From the NCBI GenBank assembly GCA_963729445.1, contig CAVSNU010000003.1, forward strand, positions 434,001 to 498,000: DNA of 64,000 bases, read 5' to 3'. Shown one piece after another: positions 19,836 to 28,635 of this stretch. Below the pieces are notes generated by a model. That model had not been told where the DNA came from, made no database searches, and worked only from the letters and a program-made list of their open reading frames with translations. This DNA comes from JACCZH01 sp963729445 (GTDB lineage Bacteria > Chloroflexota > Chloroflexia > Thermomicrobiales > CFX8). The number at the start of each line of letters is the position of its first letter. Position 1 is the first letter of the stretch. The position numbers and the translations under genes are program-made.

Positions 19836-20189
19836 TTACTCTACAAACTCGATCATCGCCATCTCAGCGGCATCGCCTTTGCGCTGCCCAACCTTGTAGA
19901 TGCGCGTGTATCCGCCGGCCTGATCCTCAAACCGCGGGCCAAGTACCTCAAACAGCTTGAGGGTGGCTGTTTCGTTCCCGATGCGGGCCATCACCAGCCG
20001 GCGATGGTGCTCGGTATCTTCACGCGCCATCGTGACGAGCTTCTCTACAACCGGTCGGATGGTCTTTGCCTTCGCCTCAGTCGTGGTTACCCGTTCGTTG
20101 AGAATCAACGAGACGGCCAGACCCTTGAAAAGGGCCTTGCGCTGAGCGGTATTACGACCGAACTTACGTCCGGCTACGCGATGCCTCAT
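19836..20189 (-). CDS. rplQ: 50S ribosomal protein L17
   Basis: L17 lines the exit region of the large subunit. The 117-residue sequence starts MRHRVAGRKFGRNTAQRKALFKGLAVSLI and has the hallmark RPVVEKLVTMARED and the C-terminal GGYTRIYKVGQRKGDAAEMAMIEFVE. It directly follows rpoA, as in most bacteria. The ATG is preceded by GGAGGATATCGCAC, a strong ribosome-binding site. Confidence 0.97.
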   Translation of the reverse strand: MRHRVAGRKFGRNTAQRKALFKGLAVSLILNERVTTTEAKAKTIRPVVEKLVTMAREDTEHHRRLVMARIGNETATLKLFEVLGPRFEDQAGGYTRIYKVGQRKGDAAEMAMIEFVE

Positions 20190-20233
20190 AGTGCGATATC
20201 CTCCTAGATCCCCTGTAGTCGAAGTGTTTGCGC

Positions 20234-21212
20234 CTAATCGGCATCGTCTTCGTCGATGTCTTCGAGATCGCCAACGCCGGCCGCAAGCGCGCCGGCCTCT
20301 GCGTAACCGTTCTCCTCCAGGGCGTCAGTCAGCTCGCGGAGTGACCGCGGGCCGAAGTTTCGGATGGAGAGGAGCTGGTCACGGTCCATCGAGAGCACCT
20401 GGCCCACGTACTCGATCTGTCGGCTGCGCAACGCGTTCAACACGCGCGGCGACAAACCAAGATCTGCCAGGGCCTTGGTGTCAGTCTCGGCCGCTACCGT
20501 ACTGGTCACGTCCTCGACCTCGCCCTCGTCGCGCTTGAACGCGGCGATCATCTGGGCATGAGCGGCCAGGATCTTCGCTGCCTCTGACAAGCGCGTCGTC
20601 CGCCTCAATCGTGCCGTCAGTCTGGATCTCAATGATCAACCGGTCGAAATCACTCAGGTGACCGACGCGGGTGTGCTCGACGACGTAGTTCACCTTCTCA
20701 ATTGGCGTGAAGATGGCGTCGATCGGAATCTCTCCGATGGCATACACTTCCTGCGCCTCAGCCGGCTGATAGCCGTGCCCGGACGTGATAACCAGGTCCA
20801 TCTCAATCGACGCGTTCTCGTCGTCGATTGTGGCGATGACCAGCTCCGGGTTGACCACCTCGAGATCAGACGGCCAATCAATGTCACCCGCGGTCACCAC
20901 TCCGCGACCTTCACGGAAGAGATGCGCGCGCGTCTCCTCGACGGGGCCCATGGTGCGAATGCGGACCCGCTTCAGGTTCAAGACGATCTCAGTCACGTCT
21001 TCACGAACACCCTCGATGGTCGAGAACTCGTGCCAGACATCTGCAATGCGCACACGAACAATGGCGGCACCCGGTAACGAGCGCAACAGAATGCGGCGCA
21101 GTGCGTGGCCGATCGTGTTGCCATATCCACGCTCGAGAGGCTCGATCGTGAAACGTCCGTAATTGTGTCCTGACTCAGCCAAACTTACTTGGGGTTGAGC
21201 GCTATCCAACAA
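20234..21212 (-). CDS. rpoA: RNA polymerase alpha subunit, one-base frameshift
   Basis: RpoA nucleates assembly of RNA polymerase and contacts activators. The N-terminal domain runs GRFTIEPLERGYGNTIGHALRRILLRSLPGAA through VEHTRVGHLSDFDRLIIEIQTDGTIEADDAL, and the C-terminal domain LADLGLSPRVLNALRSRQIEYVGQVL with NFGPRSLRELTDALEE. The two lie in different frames: a surplus A at 20589-20590 (T on the coding strand) turns ..ALSEAAK.. into a break. Removing it restores one protein of about 325 residues. The start is uncertain. TTG 21212 is preferred because GGGAGG lies nine bases upstream; TTG 21209 is an alternative, and an in-frame codon at 21299 would add 29 atypical residues. Confidence 0.92.
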
Positions 21213-21302
21213 AATTATCTGCCTCCCACGAGCAGCCGTGATACGCGACGTGTATAGTAGTTCCCCGCTACTCTCAGAGAGCTCGGGGAACCAGCACACC
21301 GC

Positions 21303-21947
21303 TTATCGGCTGTAAAACTCGACGACCAACTGCTCGTTGACTGGTGGAATGTCGATCTGGTCGCGCGACGGAGGACTGACTACTCGTCCGCGCATCTCGC
21401 TCGGTGTGAGCTCCAGCCAATCCGGAACCCGGCGGCTGCTCAGCACCTCGGCAATGACCTTGAAGTATTCTTTGTCACGGCTTTGCGGCCGGACTTCGAT
21501 AACATCACCCGGTCGCGTCTGATACGAAGGAACGTCCGTCTTGCGGCCGTTGACCAGGAAGTGGCCGTGGCGCACAATCTGACGGGCCTGAGCTCGCGAC
21601 TCGGCAAAGCCCAGCCGGTACACGACGTTGTCGAGCCGCATTTCAAGAATGCGAAGCAGGTTCTCACCCGTCACACCCTCTTGGCGTGCAGCCTCTTCGA
21701 AGTGCTTGCGGAACTGACGCTCCATGATGCCGTAAAACCGGCGAATCTTCTGCTTTTCGCGCAACTGGAGACCATGCTCCGATGGCCGCCGGGTCCGCTT
21801 TTGACCGTGCTGGCCCGGTGGGAAGTTGCGCTGTGGAGAGCGCTTGACGATCGGGCACTTCGGCCCGAGACAGCGCTCACCCTTTAGATAAAGTTTCATA
21901 CCTTCACGCCGGCAGAGCCGGCAAACGGGTCCTGTATACCTCGCCAT
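21303..21947 (-). CDS. rpsD: 30S ribosomal protein S4
   Basis: S4 starts small-subunit assembly by binding 16S rRNA. The 214-residue protein is the zinc-binding form: CRLCRREG and CLGPKCP give four cysteines in the first 32 residues. The S4 RNA-binding domain follows, with ILEMRLDNVVYRLGFAESRAQARQIVRHGHFLVNG in its usual position. The C-terminal PPVNEQLVVEFYSR is typical. It lies between rpsK and rpoA as in the standard alpha operon. Confidence 0.97.
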   Translation of the reverse strand: MARYTGPVCRLCRREGMKLYLKGERCLGPKCPIVKRSPQRNFPPGQHGQKRTRRPSEHGLQLREKQKIRRFYGIMERQFRKHFEEAARQEGVTGENLLRILEMRLDNVVYRLGFAESRAQARQIVRHGHFLVNGRKTDVPSYQTRPGDVIEVRPQSRDKEYFKVIAEVLSSRRVPDWLELTPSEMRGRVVSPPSRDQIDIPPVNEQLVVEFYSR

Positions 21948-22053
21948 TCACCCTCCTTGGACTTTGGTCAGGCGATCGACCAAAGTCGATTGCACATTCT
22001 CTACAAGCGAAATTACGTGTACATACAAAAACGAAACGGATAGCCAGCGATAC

Positions 22054-22464
22054 TAAACGCGGCGGCGCTTCAGGCGGCCGGCAACCGTTGTGCGGGATCG
22101 GTGTCACGTCGCTGATCGCGATGACCTGCATTCCGCTTGCCGCGAGGGAGCGAATAGCCATTTCCCGGCCGGCGCCTGGACCCTTGACAAACACCTCAAT
22201 CTGGCGCATGCCATGCTCCATCGCCTTCCGGGCGGCGCTTTCGGCGGTCACCTGAGCGGCATACGGCGTGCTCTTGCGCGAACCCTTGAACCCGGAACCA
22301 CCGGCGCTCGCCCAGGCTATGGCGTTACCTTGAGGATCCGTCAGTGTCACGATGGTATTGTTGAATGTAGACTGAATGTACGCTTTTCCGCGAGGAATAT
22401 TCTTCCTGTCGCGCCTTCGCACCCGTGTCTTGCCGCGTCCGGCACCCTTCCGTCGGTCCGCCAT
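22054..22464 (-). CDS. rpsK: 30S ribosomal protein S11, one-base frameshift near the 3' end
   Basis: S11 forms part of the small-subunit platform. The frame reads RKNIPRGKAYIQSTFNNTIVTLTDPQGNAIAWASAG to VIAISDVTPIPHNGCRPP normally and then runs on for 50 unrelated residues. Deleting one base near 22072-22073 (surplus A on the plus strand) restores the expected ending KRRRV followed by TAG at 22056-22054. The corrected length is about 136 residues. Because the rest is perfect, a base error is far more likely than real truncation or extension. Confidence 0.93.
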
Positions 22465-22598
22465 ACTTTCGGCACCCTCTCTATCGCTCGCTGAATGAAC
22501 CGTAAATAAACAACTGTGTGGTGGCCCGCACGCGCGAACAACCTCGTTTCAAACCGGGCCGATATCTCTGCCCGGTGGCTCTGACGGCCGGCTCGACC

Positions 22599-22973
22599 CT
22601 ATCGGGTCTTCTTCTTGATACCCATCGCGCGCTTCGGACCACGCCGCGTGCGGGCGTTGGTCTTGGTGCGCTGGCCCCGAACCGGCATTCCTCGCCGGTG
22701 CCGCAGACCACGGTAGCAACCGATGTCCATGAGCCGCTTAATGTTCATGCCGATTTCACGACGCAAGTCACCCTCGACGCGCATCTCACGCTCGATGATC
22801 TCGCGCAGCCGGCCTACTTCATCATCTGTTAAATCACGAACACGGGTGTCTGGATTGATACTCGTTTGCTCCAGCAGATCCTGGCTCGTTTTAAGCCCGA
22901 TGCCGTAGATGTAGGTCAATCCGATTTCGACCCGCTTGTCTCGTGGAACGTCAACACCTGCTATACGTGCCAA
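22599..22973 (-). CDS. rpsM: 30S ribosomal protein S13
   Basis: S13 sits at the head of the small subunit and contacts S19 and tRNA. The 124-residue sequence begins ARIAGVDVPRDKRVEIGLTYIYGIG (split HhH-like motif) and has the signature GCYRGLRHRRGMPVRGQRTKTNARTRRG. The first codon is TTG with GAGGG upstream. The protein ends KRAMGIKKKTR. Order infA-rpmJ-rpsM-rpsK-rpsD is conserved. Confidence 0.97.
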   Translation of the reverse strand: MARIAGVDVPRDKRVEIGLTYIYGIGLKTSQDLLEQTSINPDTRVRDLTDDEVGRLREIIEREMRVEGDLRREIGMNIKRLMDIGCYRGLRHRRGMPVRGQRTKTNARTRRGPKRAMGIKKKTR

Positions 22974-22999
22974 GATCCCTCACCCCTCTAAATGTTCTA

Positions 23000-23113
23000 C
23001 TAGCCTTGTTTCTGCTTGTGCTTTGGGTTCGAGCAAATAACACGCACAATCCCGCGGCGCTTAATTACCTTGCAGCGCTCACAGCGCCGTTTGACCGATG
23101 CCGATACCTTCAC
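23000..23113 (-). CDS. rpmJ: 50S ribosomal protein L36
   Basis: A 37-residue protein between infA and rpsM, translated as VKVSASVKRRCERCKVIKRR followed by GIVRVICSNPKHKQKQG. It is the zinc-binding form of L36, with C-x2-C, a third Cys and a His ligand. The start is GTG at 23113, preceded by AGAGGG. Position and sequence leave little doubt despite the short length. Confidence 0.95.
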   Translation of the reverse strand: MKVSASVKRRCERCKVIKRRGIVRVICSNPKHKQKQG

Positions 23114-23193
23114 GTTGTGTCCCTCTTCTTACCGGCCGTGCCGGTGCGCTTCCATTAGTAGTGCCGCGGTAATGTTGCGCCATGCGGATGCGT

Positions 23194-23415
23194 TCAGGTA
23201 CGGAGCCGATACGTAATGCGGCCACGCGTCAAATCGTAGGGTGACAGCTCAACGCGCACACGATCTCCCGGCAGGATACGAATGAAATTCATTCTTAGCC
23301 GACCAGAGATGTGCGCCAGCACCTCATGACCGCTGTCCAGCTCCACGCGAAACATCGCGTTGGGAAGCGGCTCGGTGACTTTACCCTCGACTTCAATGAC
23401 GTCTTTCTTGGCCAA
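23194..23415 (-). CDS. infA: Translation initiation factor IF-1
   Basis: IF-1 occupies the A site during initiation. From a TTG at 23415 the product is the expected 73 residues, an OB-fold starting with the family's (M)AKKDVIEVEGKV, then NAMFRVELDSGHEVLAHISG, RMNFIRILPGDRVRVELSPYDL and GRITYRL. A longer frame from 23436 adds seven residues not seen in the family. GGGGGTCGA upstream of TTG can serve as ribosome-binding site. Confidence 0.94.
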   Translation of the reverse strand: MAKKDVIEVEGKVTEPLPNAMFRVELDSGHEVLAHISGRLRMNFIRILPGDRVRVELSPYDLTRGRITYRLRT

Positions 23416-23487
23416 TCGACCCCCGATGCAACCCACAACTAATCTGCGCGCCGAAGGCGCGCAACAACCGTTAACTATACCACAATC

Positions 23488-24240
23488 CTACTCGCGGGTG
23501 GTCAATATGCGCGCTCCACTCTCCGTCACCAGCACAGTGTGCTCGTAGTGCGCGGCATTCATGCCATCAGCCATCACCACCGTCCATTCATCTTCCAGGA
23601 CACGGATCTCTGGCGATCCGATTGAGATCATGGGCTCAATCGCCAGGGTCATCCCTGGCTGCAGCCGTGGGCCACGTCCCGGCGTGCCATAGTTCGGTAT
23701 GTGCGGGTCCTCCCACATCTTCCGCCCAATACCATGTCCGCCATACTCTCGGATGATTCCGTAACCGCGCGCCTCGGCATAGGCTTGAATCGCAGCGGAG
23801 ACATCTCCGAGGCGCACGCCAGGGCGTATCGCTTCCAGCCCGGCGCGGAAGCTCTCCTCAGCAGTGCGAACGAGATCCTGGTCTTGAGCCGATGCCTGAC
23901 CGACGAGATAGGTGACCGCCGCGTCGCCGTGGAAGCCTTCCAGATAGGCGCCGACATCAATTGAGACGACATCACCTTCAACAAGCGGTCGCTCGTTGGG
24001 TATACCGTGCACGAGCTCATCGTTCACCGACGCGCAGATGCTGGCGGTATAGCCCAGGTGCCCCAGGAACGATGGATGCGCCCCGGCCGACGTGATGATG
24101 TCGTACGCCAGCGCATCGAGCACTCGTGTGGTTACTCCAGGAGCGATCGTTTCAGCGATCTTCTGGTGGACCAGTGCGACCAGACGCCCCGACGCTTCCA
24201 TCTTCTGAATCTCAGCAGGCGACTTGATGACGATCGGCAT
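23488..24240 (-). CDS. map: Methionine aminopeptidase, type I
   Basis: Map removes the initiator methionine from new proteins. The 250-residue product has pita-bread-fold metal ligands in order: SIDVGAYLEGFHGDAAVT (two Asp), GGHGIGRKMWEDPHIPN (His), LAIEPMISIG (Glu) and a final EHTVLVTESG (Glu). There is no N-terminal zinc extension. The ATG overlaps the stop of adk by one base, the common adk-map arrangement. Confidence 0.96.
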   Translation of the reverse strand: MPIVIKSPAEIQKMEASGRLVALVHQKIAETIAPGVTTRVLDALAYDIITSAGAHPSFLGHLGYTASICASVNDELVHGIPNERPLVEGDVVSIDVGAYLEGFHGDAAVTYLVGQASAQDQDLVRTAEESFRAGLEAIRPGVRLGDVSAAIQAYAEARGYGIIREYGGHGIGRKMWEDPHIPNYGTPGRGPRLQPGMTLAIEPMISIGSPEIRVLEDEWTVVMADGMNAAHYEHTVLVTESGARILTTRE

Positions 24241-24905
24241 CAGACAGCGCTCTTCCGGAGCGATTCCATGATGTCGCTCGTGACCTTCTCGATCGGCTGG
24301 TCACCGCTGATATCATGCACGATTCCGCGTGGGCGCCATCGCTCGAGGAGCGGTTCGGTCTGTTGGTAGTAGATGTTCAAGCGTCGCTCGACCGCCTCTG
24401 GTGTGTCGTCTGAGCGTTGATAGAGTTCTCCGCCGCAATCGTCACATTCGTTCTCGGTGGATGGTGGGTTGAAAACGGTGTGATGCCCGCGTCCGCAGTC
24501 CCGGCACAACCTGCGCCCGGTAATGCGCTCCATTAACACGTCGTGTGGAACGTCGATATGAATCAGTGCGCTTAGCTCATCGCCCCGCTCCGCGAGCATC
24601 TCGTCGAGAACCTCAGCTTGAGCGATATTGCGCGGGTACCCATCAAAAAGGGCTCCGGTAATATCGCCGGCAGCCGCGGCTTCGTCGAGTGCTGAAAACA
24701 GCACCTTCGCCGTGAGCTCGTCGGGAACGAGCTCGCCCGTGTCAACGTAGGAGCGCACTTCCTCGGCGAGGTCTGAACCAGAGGCCATGAGCTCACGGAA
24801 CAGATCGCCGGTGGCGAGATGCACGAGCCCAAGCTGAGGAGCAACCCTCTCCGCCTGTGTTCCCTTCCCCGCACCCTGGGGACCAACAATGACTACGTGT
24901 TTCAC
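24240..24905 (-). CDS. adk: Adenylate kinase, zinc-lid form
   Basis: Adk interconverts ATP, ADP and AMP. The 221-residue product has the P-loop GPQGAGKGTQAERVA, AMP-binding LATGDLFRELMASGSDLAEEV, DGYPRNIAQAEVLDEML, and a LID carrying four cysteines (CRDCGRGHHTVFNPPS, then CDDCGGELYQRSDD), a zinc lid typical of many Gram-positive and thermophilic enzymes. It starts ATG 24905 and is followed without gap by map. Confidence 0.96.
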   Translation of the reverse strand: MKHVVIVGPQGAGKGTQAERVAPQLGLVHLATGDLFRELMASGSDLAEEVRSYVDTGELVPDELTAKVLFSALDEAAAAGDITGALFDGYPRNIAQAEVLDEMLAERGDELSALIHIDVPHDVLMERITGRRLCRDCGRGHHTVFNPPSTENECDDCGGELYQRSDDTPEAVERRLNIYYQQTEPLLERWRPRGIVHDISGDQPIEKVTSDIMESLRKSAV

Positions 24906-24970
24906 ATCGAGACACTCCGGTTGTCATACGGTAGCAGCATCGAGTTTTGCCCGATGCTGCACTGCCTGGT

Positions 24971-26269
24971 CTAATGGATGAAGCCCTCGTAATTGCGCAT
25001 CATGAGCTGTGCTTCCAGCTGGCGCATGGTATCGACAGCAACACCCACGACAATGAGCAGCGAGGTGCTACCGAGCAACAGTGTCTGGACGCCAGTGATC
25101 TGTGCCGCGAGATACGGCAGCACCGCGATGAGTCCCAGTGACAGAGCACCAACCAGCGTGATCCGCGTGAGCACTCCTGTCAGGTACCGGTTCGTGTTCG
25201 GCCCTGGCCGGATGCCCGGGATGAATGCGCCCTGGCGCTGCAGGTTCTCTGCGATCCGTTGCTGCTGGAACACCACCATCGTGTAGAAGTAGGTGAACGC
25301 CACCACCATCAGGAAGAAGATGATCTGGTACTGGAGTGTGTTCGCGTCAAAGAACCGCGCCATGTCTCCGGCAAGGTCGCGCAGCCACGGACGTTCAGAT
25401 CCTGTCAGGAAGTTCGACACGAGTCCCGGAAAGACCATAATCGAGACGGCGAAGATGAGCGGAATCATGCCGGCGGAGTTGACTTTGAGCGGAATGTGCG
25501 TCGAGCTGCCGCCATACATCCGGCCGCGTCGCACGCGTTTCGCGTGATGCACCGGGATTCTGCGCTGTCCCTCGTTCAACAGGACGATACCGACGATCGT
25601 CAGCAATCCGAGAGCGATAAACGCAGCCGTACCGATCACATTGTCGGTGGTGGACCCGCCGAAGAGCAGGTTACCGACGGTGGCCGGCAAGCTCGCGACG
25701 ATTCCACCGAAGATAATGATCGAGATGCCGTTGCCGATGCCGTTCTCGGTGATCAGCTCACCCATCCACACCAGGAGCATCGTCCCGGCGACCAGCGTAG
25801 CAAGGATTGCGATTGAGCGCAGCGCAGTGTCGCCATTGAACAGACCGAAATCCGCCAGGACACCCTGCTGCTGCATGAGAATGCATTGCCCGTAGCCCTG
25901 CAACAGCGCCAGTGGAACCGTCAGGTAGTGCTGGTACTGGGTAATTTTCTGGCGTCCCTGCTGGCCCTCTTTCGAAAGCTCATCAAGCCTCGGAATGATC
26001 GGGGTGAGCAGCTGCATGATGATGGACGCCGTAATGTACGGGTACACGCCCATAGCCGCAATCGAGAAGTTGGTCAGCGTCGACCCCGAGAAAAGGTTGA
26101 GCATGCCGAGCAGCTGATTCTGTTCGAGCAGTTGGCTCAACGCTTCACGATCGACGCCGGGAATCGGGATCGTCGCAATGAAGCGGAAGATCACCAGAAT
26201 GATCAGTGTGAACAGGATCTTTCGCCGCAGGTCAGCGATTTTGAACGCATTAATCGCGGCTTCGAGCAT
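24971..26269 (-). CDS. secY: Protein translocase subunit SecY
   Basis: SecY is the channel of the Sec translocon. The 432-residue protein has ten hydrophobic segments. Family motifs include RFIATIPIPGVD in the plug/TM1 region, NLFSGSTLTNFSIAAMGVYPYITASIIMQLL, LRSIAILATLVAGTMLLVWMGELITENGIGNGIS, and LKVNSAGMIPLIFAVSIM. The C-terminal cytoplasmic tail is short. The rplO stop and secY start overlap as TAATG, so the genes are coupled. It lies between rplO and adk, the classic spc operon order. Confidence 0.97.
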   Translation of the reverse strand: MLEAAINAFKIADLRRKILFTLIILVIFRFIATIPIPGVDREALSQLLEQNQLLGMLNLFSGSTLTNFSIAAMGVYPYITASIIMQLLTPIIPRLDELSKEGQQGRQKITQYQHYLTVPLALLQGYGQCILMQQQGVLADFGLFNGDTALRSIAILATLVAGTMLLVWMGELITENGIGNGISIIIFGGIVASLPATVGNLLFGGSTTDNVIGTAAFIALGLLTIVGIVLLNEGQRRIPVHHAKRVRRGRMYGGSSTHIPLKVNSAGMIPLIFAVSIMVFPGLVSNFLTGSERPWLRDLAGDMARFFDANTLQYQIIFFLMVVAFTYFYTMVVFQQQRIAENLQRQGAFIPGIRPGPNTNRYLTGVLTRITLVGALSLGLIAVLPYLAAQITGVQTLLLGSTSLLIVVGVAVDTMRQLEAQLMMRNYEGFIH

Positions 26270-26745
26270 TACTCAATAACCTCCGCCGTCGCGCCGGCCG
26301 CTTCGATAACCTCCGCTGTCCCGCCGGCCGCCTCGATCTTCTCTTTGGCTGACGCCGAGAATTTGTGGGCGCGGATGTGCATAGCGGTTGTAATCTCTCC
26401 CTCGCCAAGGATCTTGACCAGGTCGGTGCTCGAGCGCACGACGCCTGCCTCGTGGAGGACGGCAGGAGTAATCTCACCAGTGAGCTCCAGCTCCGCCAAC
26501 CGGCCGAGGTTTACGACTTCGTATTCGATGCGGAACGGATTGGTGAATCCGCGCTTGTACGGCATGCGCCGGTAGATCGGGTTCTGACCACCCTCAAAGC
26601 CGGGTCGCACTCCACCGCCCGAACGCGAGTTTTGTCCTTTAGAGCCACGTCCAGCCGTCTTCACACGACCGGAGCCATGGCCACGTCCGACACGCCTGCG
26701 GGCCTTCGTTGCCCCCGGTGCGGATCGTAGATCATCAAGTTTCAC
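26269..26745 (-). CDS. rplO: 50S ribosomal protein L15
   Basis: L15 binds 23S rRNA late in assembly. The 158-residue sequence has the start MKLDDLRSAPGATKARRRVGRGHGSGRVKTAGRGSKGQ in pieces, the Gly-rich GGGVRPGFEGGQNPIYRRMPYKRGF, and the C-terminal L15 domain ending near KFSASAKEKIEAAGGTAEVIE. The last residues repeat: AAGGTAEVIE is followed by AAGATAEVIE, produced by a tandem DNA duplication. Otherwise length and order are normal. Confidence 0.96.
   Translation of the reverse strand: MKLDDLRSAPGATKARRRVGRGHGSGRVKTAGRGSKGQNSRSGGGVRPGFEGGQNPIYRRMPYKRGFTNPFRIEYEVVNLGRLAELELTGEITPAVLHEAGVVRSSTDLVKILGEGEITTAMHIRAHKFSASAKEKIEAAGGTAEVIEAAGATAEVIE
26273..26332. repeat. 30-bp tandem duplication at the 3' end of rplO
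   Basis: Two adjacent 30-base units, each starting ATAACCTCCGC on the plus strand, differ at only a few positions. They encode the repeated decapeptide AAG(G/A)TAEVIE. Divergence between the units indicates an old duplication, not a recent assembly stutter. Confidence 0.7.
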
Positions 26746-26783
26746 TGATACGAGCTCCTAACCAGTCGCTATCCGCCAAGCGG

Positions 26784-27017
26784 CTAACTGTTGTTTTTAC
26801 CTGCGGTCTTGAACGACGAGCCAAGAATTTCTTCTTCGCCCTCAACGGTAACCAGGTGGCGGATCTTGTAAACCATGCCACGCACTGATGGGGTGTCAAC
26901 GATCTCACGCGTCTGGTGCAGTCGTGTGAACCCCAACGAGCGCAGGGTCTGGTGCTGATCCTCTGGACGGCCAATTACGCTACGCACGTACGTCACAGTC
27001 ATTGTCTTTTCGGTCAT
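26784..27017 (-). CDS. rpmD: 50S ribosomal protein L30
   Basis: L30 is a small large-subunit protein. The 77-residue product has the family core VTYVRSVIGRPEDQHQTLRSLGFTRLHQTREIVDTPSVRGMV in pieces, then IRHLVTVEGEE. A short C-terminal extension (EEILGSSFKTAGKNNS) exceeds the usual 60 residues. Its ATG overlaps the rpsE stop by four bases, so translation is coupled. Confidence 0.94.
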   Translation of the reverse strand: MTEKTMTVTYVRSVIGRPEDQHQTLRSLGFTRLHQTREIVDTPSVRGMVYKIRHLVTVEGEEEILGSSFKTAGKNNS

Positions 27018-27562
27018 GCTACGGGCTCCTCACGGGACCGTCGCGGAGTGATCGATTTGACCGACTTCCCTCGACGAGTGGCAATGGCTTCGGCAGACTC
27101 AAGCTCGCTAAGCGCCTTCATCGTTGCGCGAACAACGTTCACCGGGTTGTTGGAACCGAGCGACTTGCCCAGAATATCGCGAATCCCGGCGAGCTCGACC
27201 ACGGCGCGCACGCCACCACCGGCAATGACACCGGTACCGGGAGCAGCTGGCTTCAGCAACACACGCGCTGCGCCGTACTTCACCTCAACCTCGTGCGGAA
27301 TGGTCGTTCCGCTGAGCGGGACCGTAATCATGCTCTTCTTTGCTTTATCGACGCCCTTACGGATCGCCTCCGGCACTTCGCCGGCTTTTCCAAGCCCGAC
27401 TCCCACGCGGCCGCTCTGGTCACCCACAACAACGACGCTGCCGAACGCGAAACGCCGGCCGCCCTTGACGACCTTTGAGACGCGATTGATCTTTACTACA
27501 CGTTCTTCGATCTCGCCAGCGTCGTCAGACCCTCCGCGAGATCGCCTGTTTCGATCGGCCAT
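27014..27562 (-). CDS. rpsE: 30S ribosomal protein S5
   Basis: S5 contributes to decoding fidelity near the mRNA entry. The 182-residue sequence has the dsRNA-binding-like domain RVVKINRVSKVVKGGRRFAFGSVVVVGDQ and the second domain VLLKPAAPGTGVIAGGGVRAVVELAGI, then NPVNVVRATMKAL. Signature residues are all present. It is flanked by rplR and rpmD as expected. Confidence 0.97.
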   Translation of the reverse strand: MADRNRRSRGGSDDAGEIEERVVKINRVSKVVKGGRRFAFGSVVVVGDQSGRVGVGLGKAGEVPEAIRKGVDKAKKSMITVPLSGTTIPHEVEVKYGAARVLLKPAAPGTGVIAGGGVRAVVELAGIRDILGKSLGSNNPVNVVRATMKALSELESAEAIATRRGKSVKSITPRRSREEPVA

Positions 27563-27609
27563 TTTTTACCTATCTATGCTTCTACTATGACGCGACTGAT
27601 TCGGACTCG

Positions 27610-27984
27610 CTAGAATGTCAGGCCTGACTCACGAGCGCCTTCGGCGACAGCCTTTACTCGCCCGTGATACTTGTATCCACCGCGGTCGAAGACGACCGTA
27701 TCGATACCGGCCGCTTTGGCGCGCTCGCCCACAATTAACCCGACAAGCTTCGCCTTGTCGGTCTTGGTCTTGTCCTCAGCCAATCGCGCGAGCACATCCG
27801 GCTCTCGTGAGGATGCTGCCACGAGGGTCTGCCCCTCCGCATCATCGATCACCTGGGCGTAGATATGCGCCGAGCTGCGGAACACGTTCAGTCGCGGGCG
27901 AGCGGCAGAGCCGCGCACCTTTGCCCGAACGCGCAGATGGCGGCGCTGTCGAGCGTTAAGCTGAGACTTGTAATGGTACCTCAT
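27610..27984 (-). CDS. rplR: 50S ribosomal protein L18
   Basis: L18 binds 5S rRNA. The 124-residue product has RHLRVRAKVRGSAARPRLNVFRSSAHIYAQVID in its first half, then LVGLIVGERAKAAGIDTVVFDRGGYKYHGRVKAVAEGARE. It ends SGLTF, close to the usual terminus. The start ATG 27984 follows AAGGAGAAGATCGTCG. Confidence 0.97.
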   Translation of the reverse strand: MRYHYKSQLNARQRRHLRVRAKVRGSAARPRLNVFRSSAHIYAQVIDDAEGQTLVAASSREPDVLARLAEDKTKTDKAKLVGLIVGERAKAAGIDTVVFDRGGYKYHGRVKAVAEGARESGLTF

Positions 27985-28064
27985 CGACGATCTTCTCCTT
28001 GCGCCACGGGCCTACAGATTCTATCCCGTAGGCCAGCGCTTATTACACTACGACGGACGTGTGA

Positions 28065-28607
28065 TTAGCCAACCTTGCCGGCTTTACCGGCCTTGCGGCG
28101 AACGAACTCGCCGACGTAGCGGATGCCCTTGCCCTTGTATGGCTCGGGCGGCCGGACTCGACGTACGCGCGCGGCGACTTCGCCAACGAGCTGCTTGTCG
28201 ATACCGCTCACGGAAAGGCGAGTCGGCGTCTCAACGTTGAAGGTGATGCCTGCTGGAGGCTCAATGCGAACTGGGTGTGAAAAACCCACGTTCAACACCA
28301 GTACGTTACCGTCTAACGCTGCTCGATAACCGACTCCCTGGATTTCGAGACCCTTCGTGTACCCTTCGGTCACACCGGTGACCATGTTGGCAATGAGGGT
28401 GCGCGTCAGGCCATGGAGTTGGCGGTTCTTGCGCTCATCGTTCGGCCGGGAGACGAGCAGATCGCCGTTCTGGCGGTCGATGATCAGCGTTGGGCTGACA
28501 TCCTGAAACAGCTCGCCCTTCGGCCCCTTGACCGATACCTTGCCGCGGTCGACCTGTACGTCTACTCCGCTGGGGATTGGTATCGGGCGTAGTCCAATTC
28601 GAGACAT
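28065..28607 (-). CDS. rplF: 50S ribosomal protein L6
   Basis: L6 supports the factor-binding region of the large subunit. The 180-residue protein begins MSRIGLRPIPIPSGVDVQV and contains VKGPKGEL, HGLTRTLIANMVTGVTEGYTKGLEIQGVGYRA and the C-terminal signature PPEPYKGKGIRYVGEFVRRKAGK. Start ATG 28607 is chosen for GGGAG upstream; the frame continues upstream without similarity. It follows rpsH by 28 bases. Confidence 0.97.
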   Translation of the reverse strand: MSRIGLRPIPIPSGVDVQVDRGKVSVKGPKGELFQDVSPTLIIDRQNGDLLVSRPNDERKNRQLHGLTRTLIANMVTGVTEGYTKGLEIQGVGYRAALDGNVLVLNVGFSHPVRIEPPAGITFNVETPTRLSVSGIDKQLVGEVAARVRRVRPPEPYKGKGIRYVGEFVRRKAGKAGKVG

Positions 28608-28635
28608 TGCTTTGTACTCCCTATCCCAAGAGGTC

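Noticed and set aside
20589..20590. Programmed frameshift in rpoA
   Set aside because: No slippery heptamer or downstream structure was seen, and other unrelated genes show the same single-base surplus.
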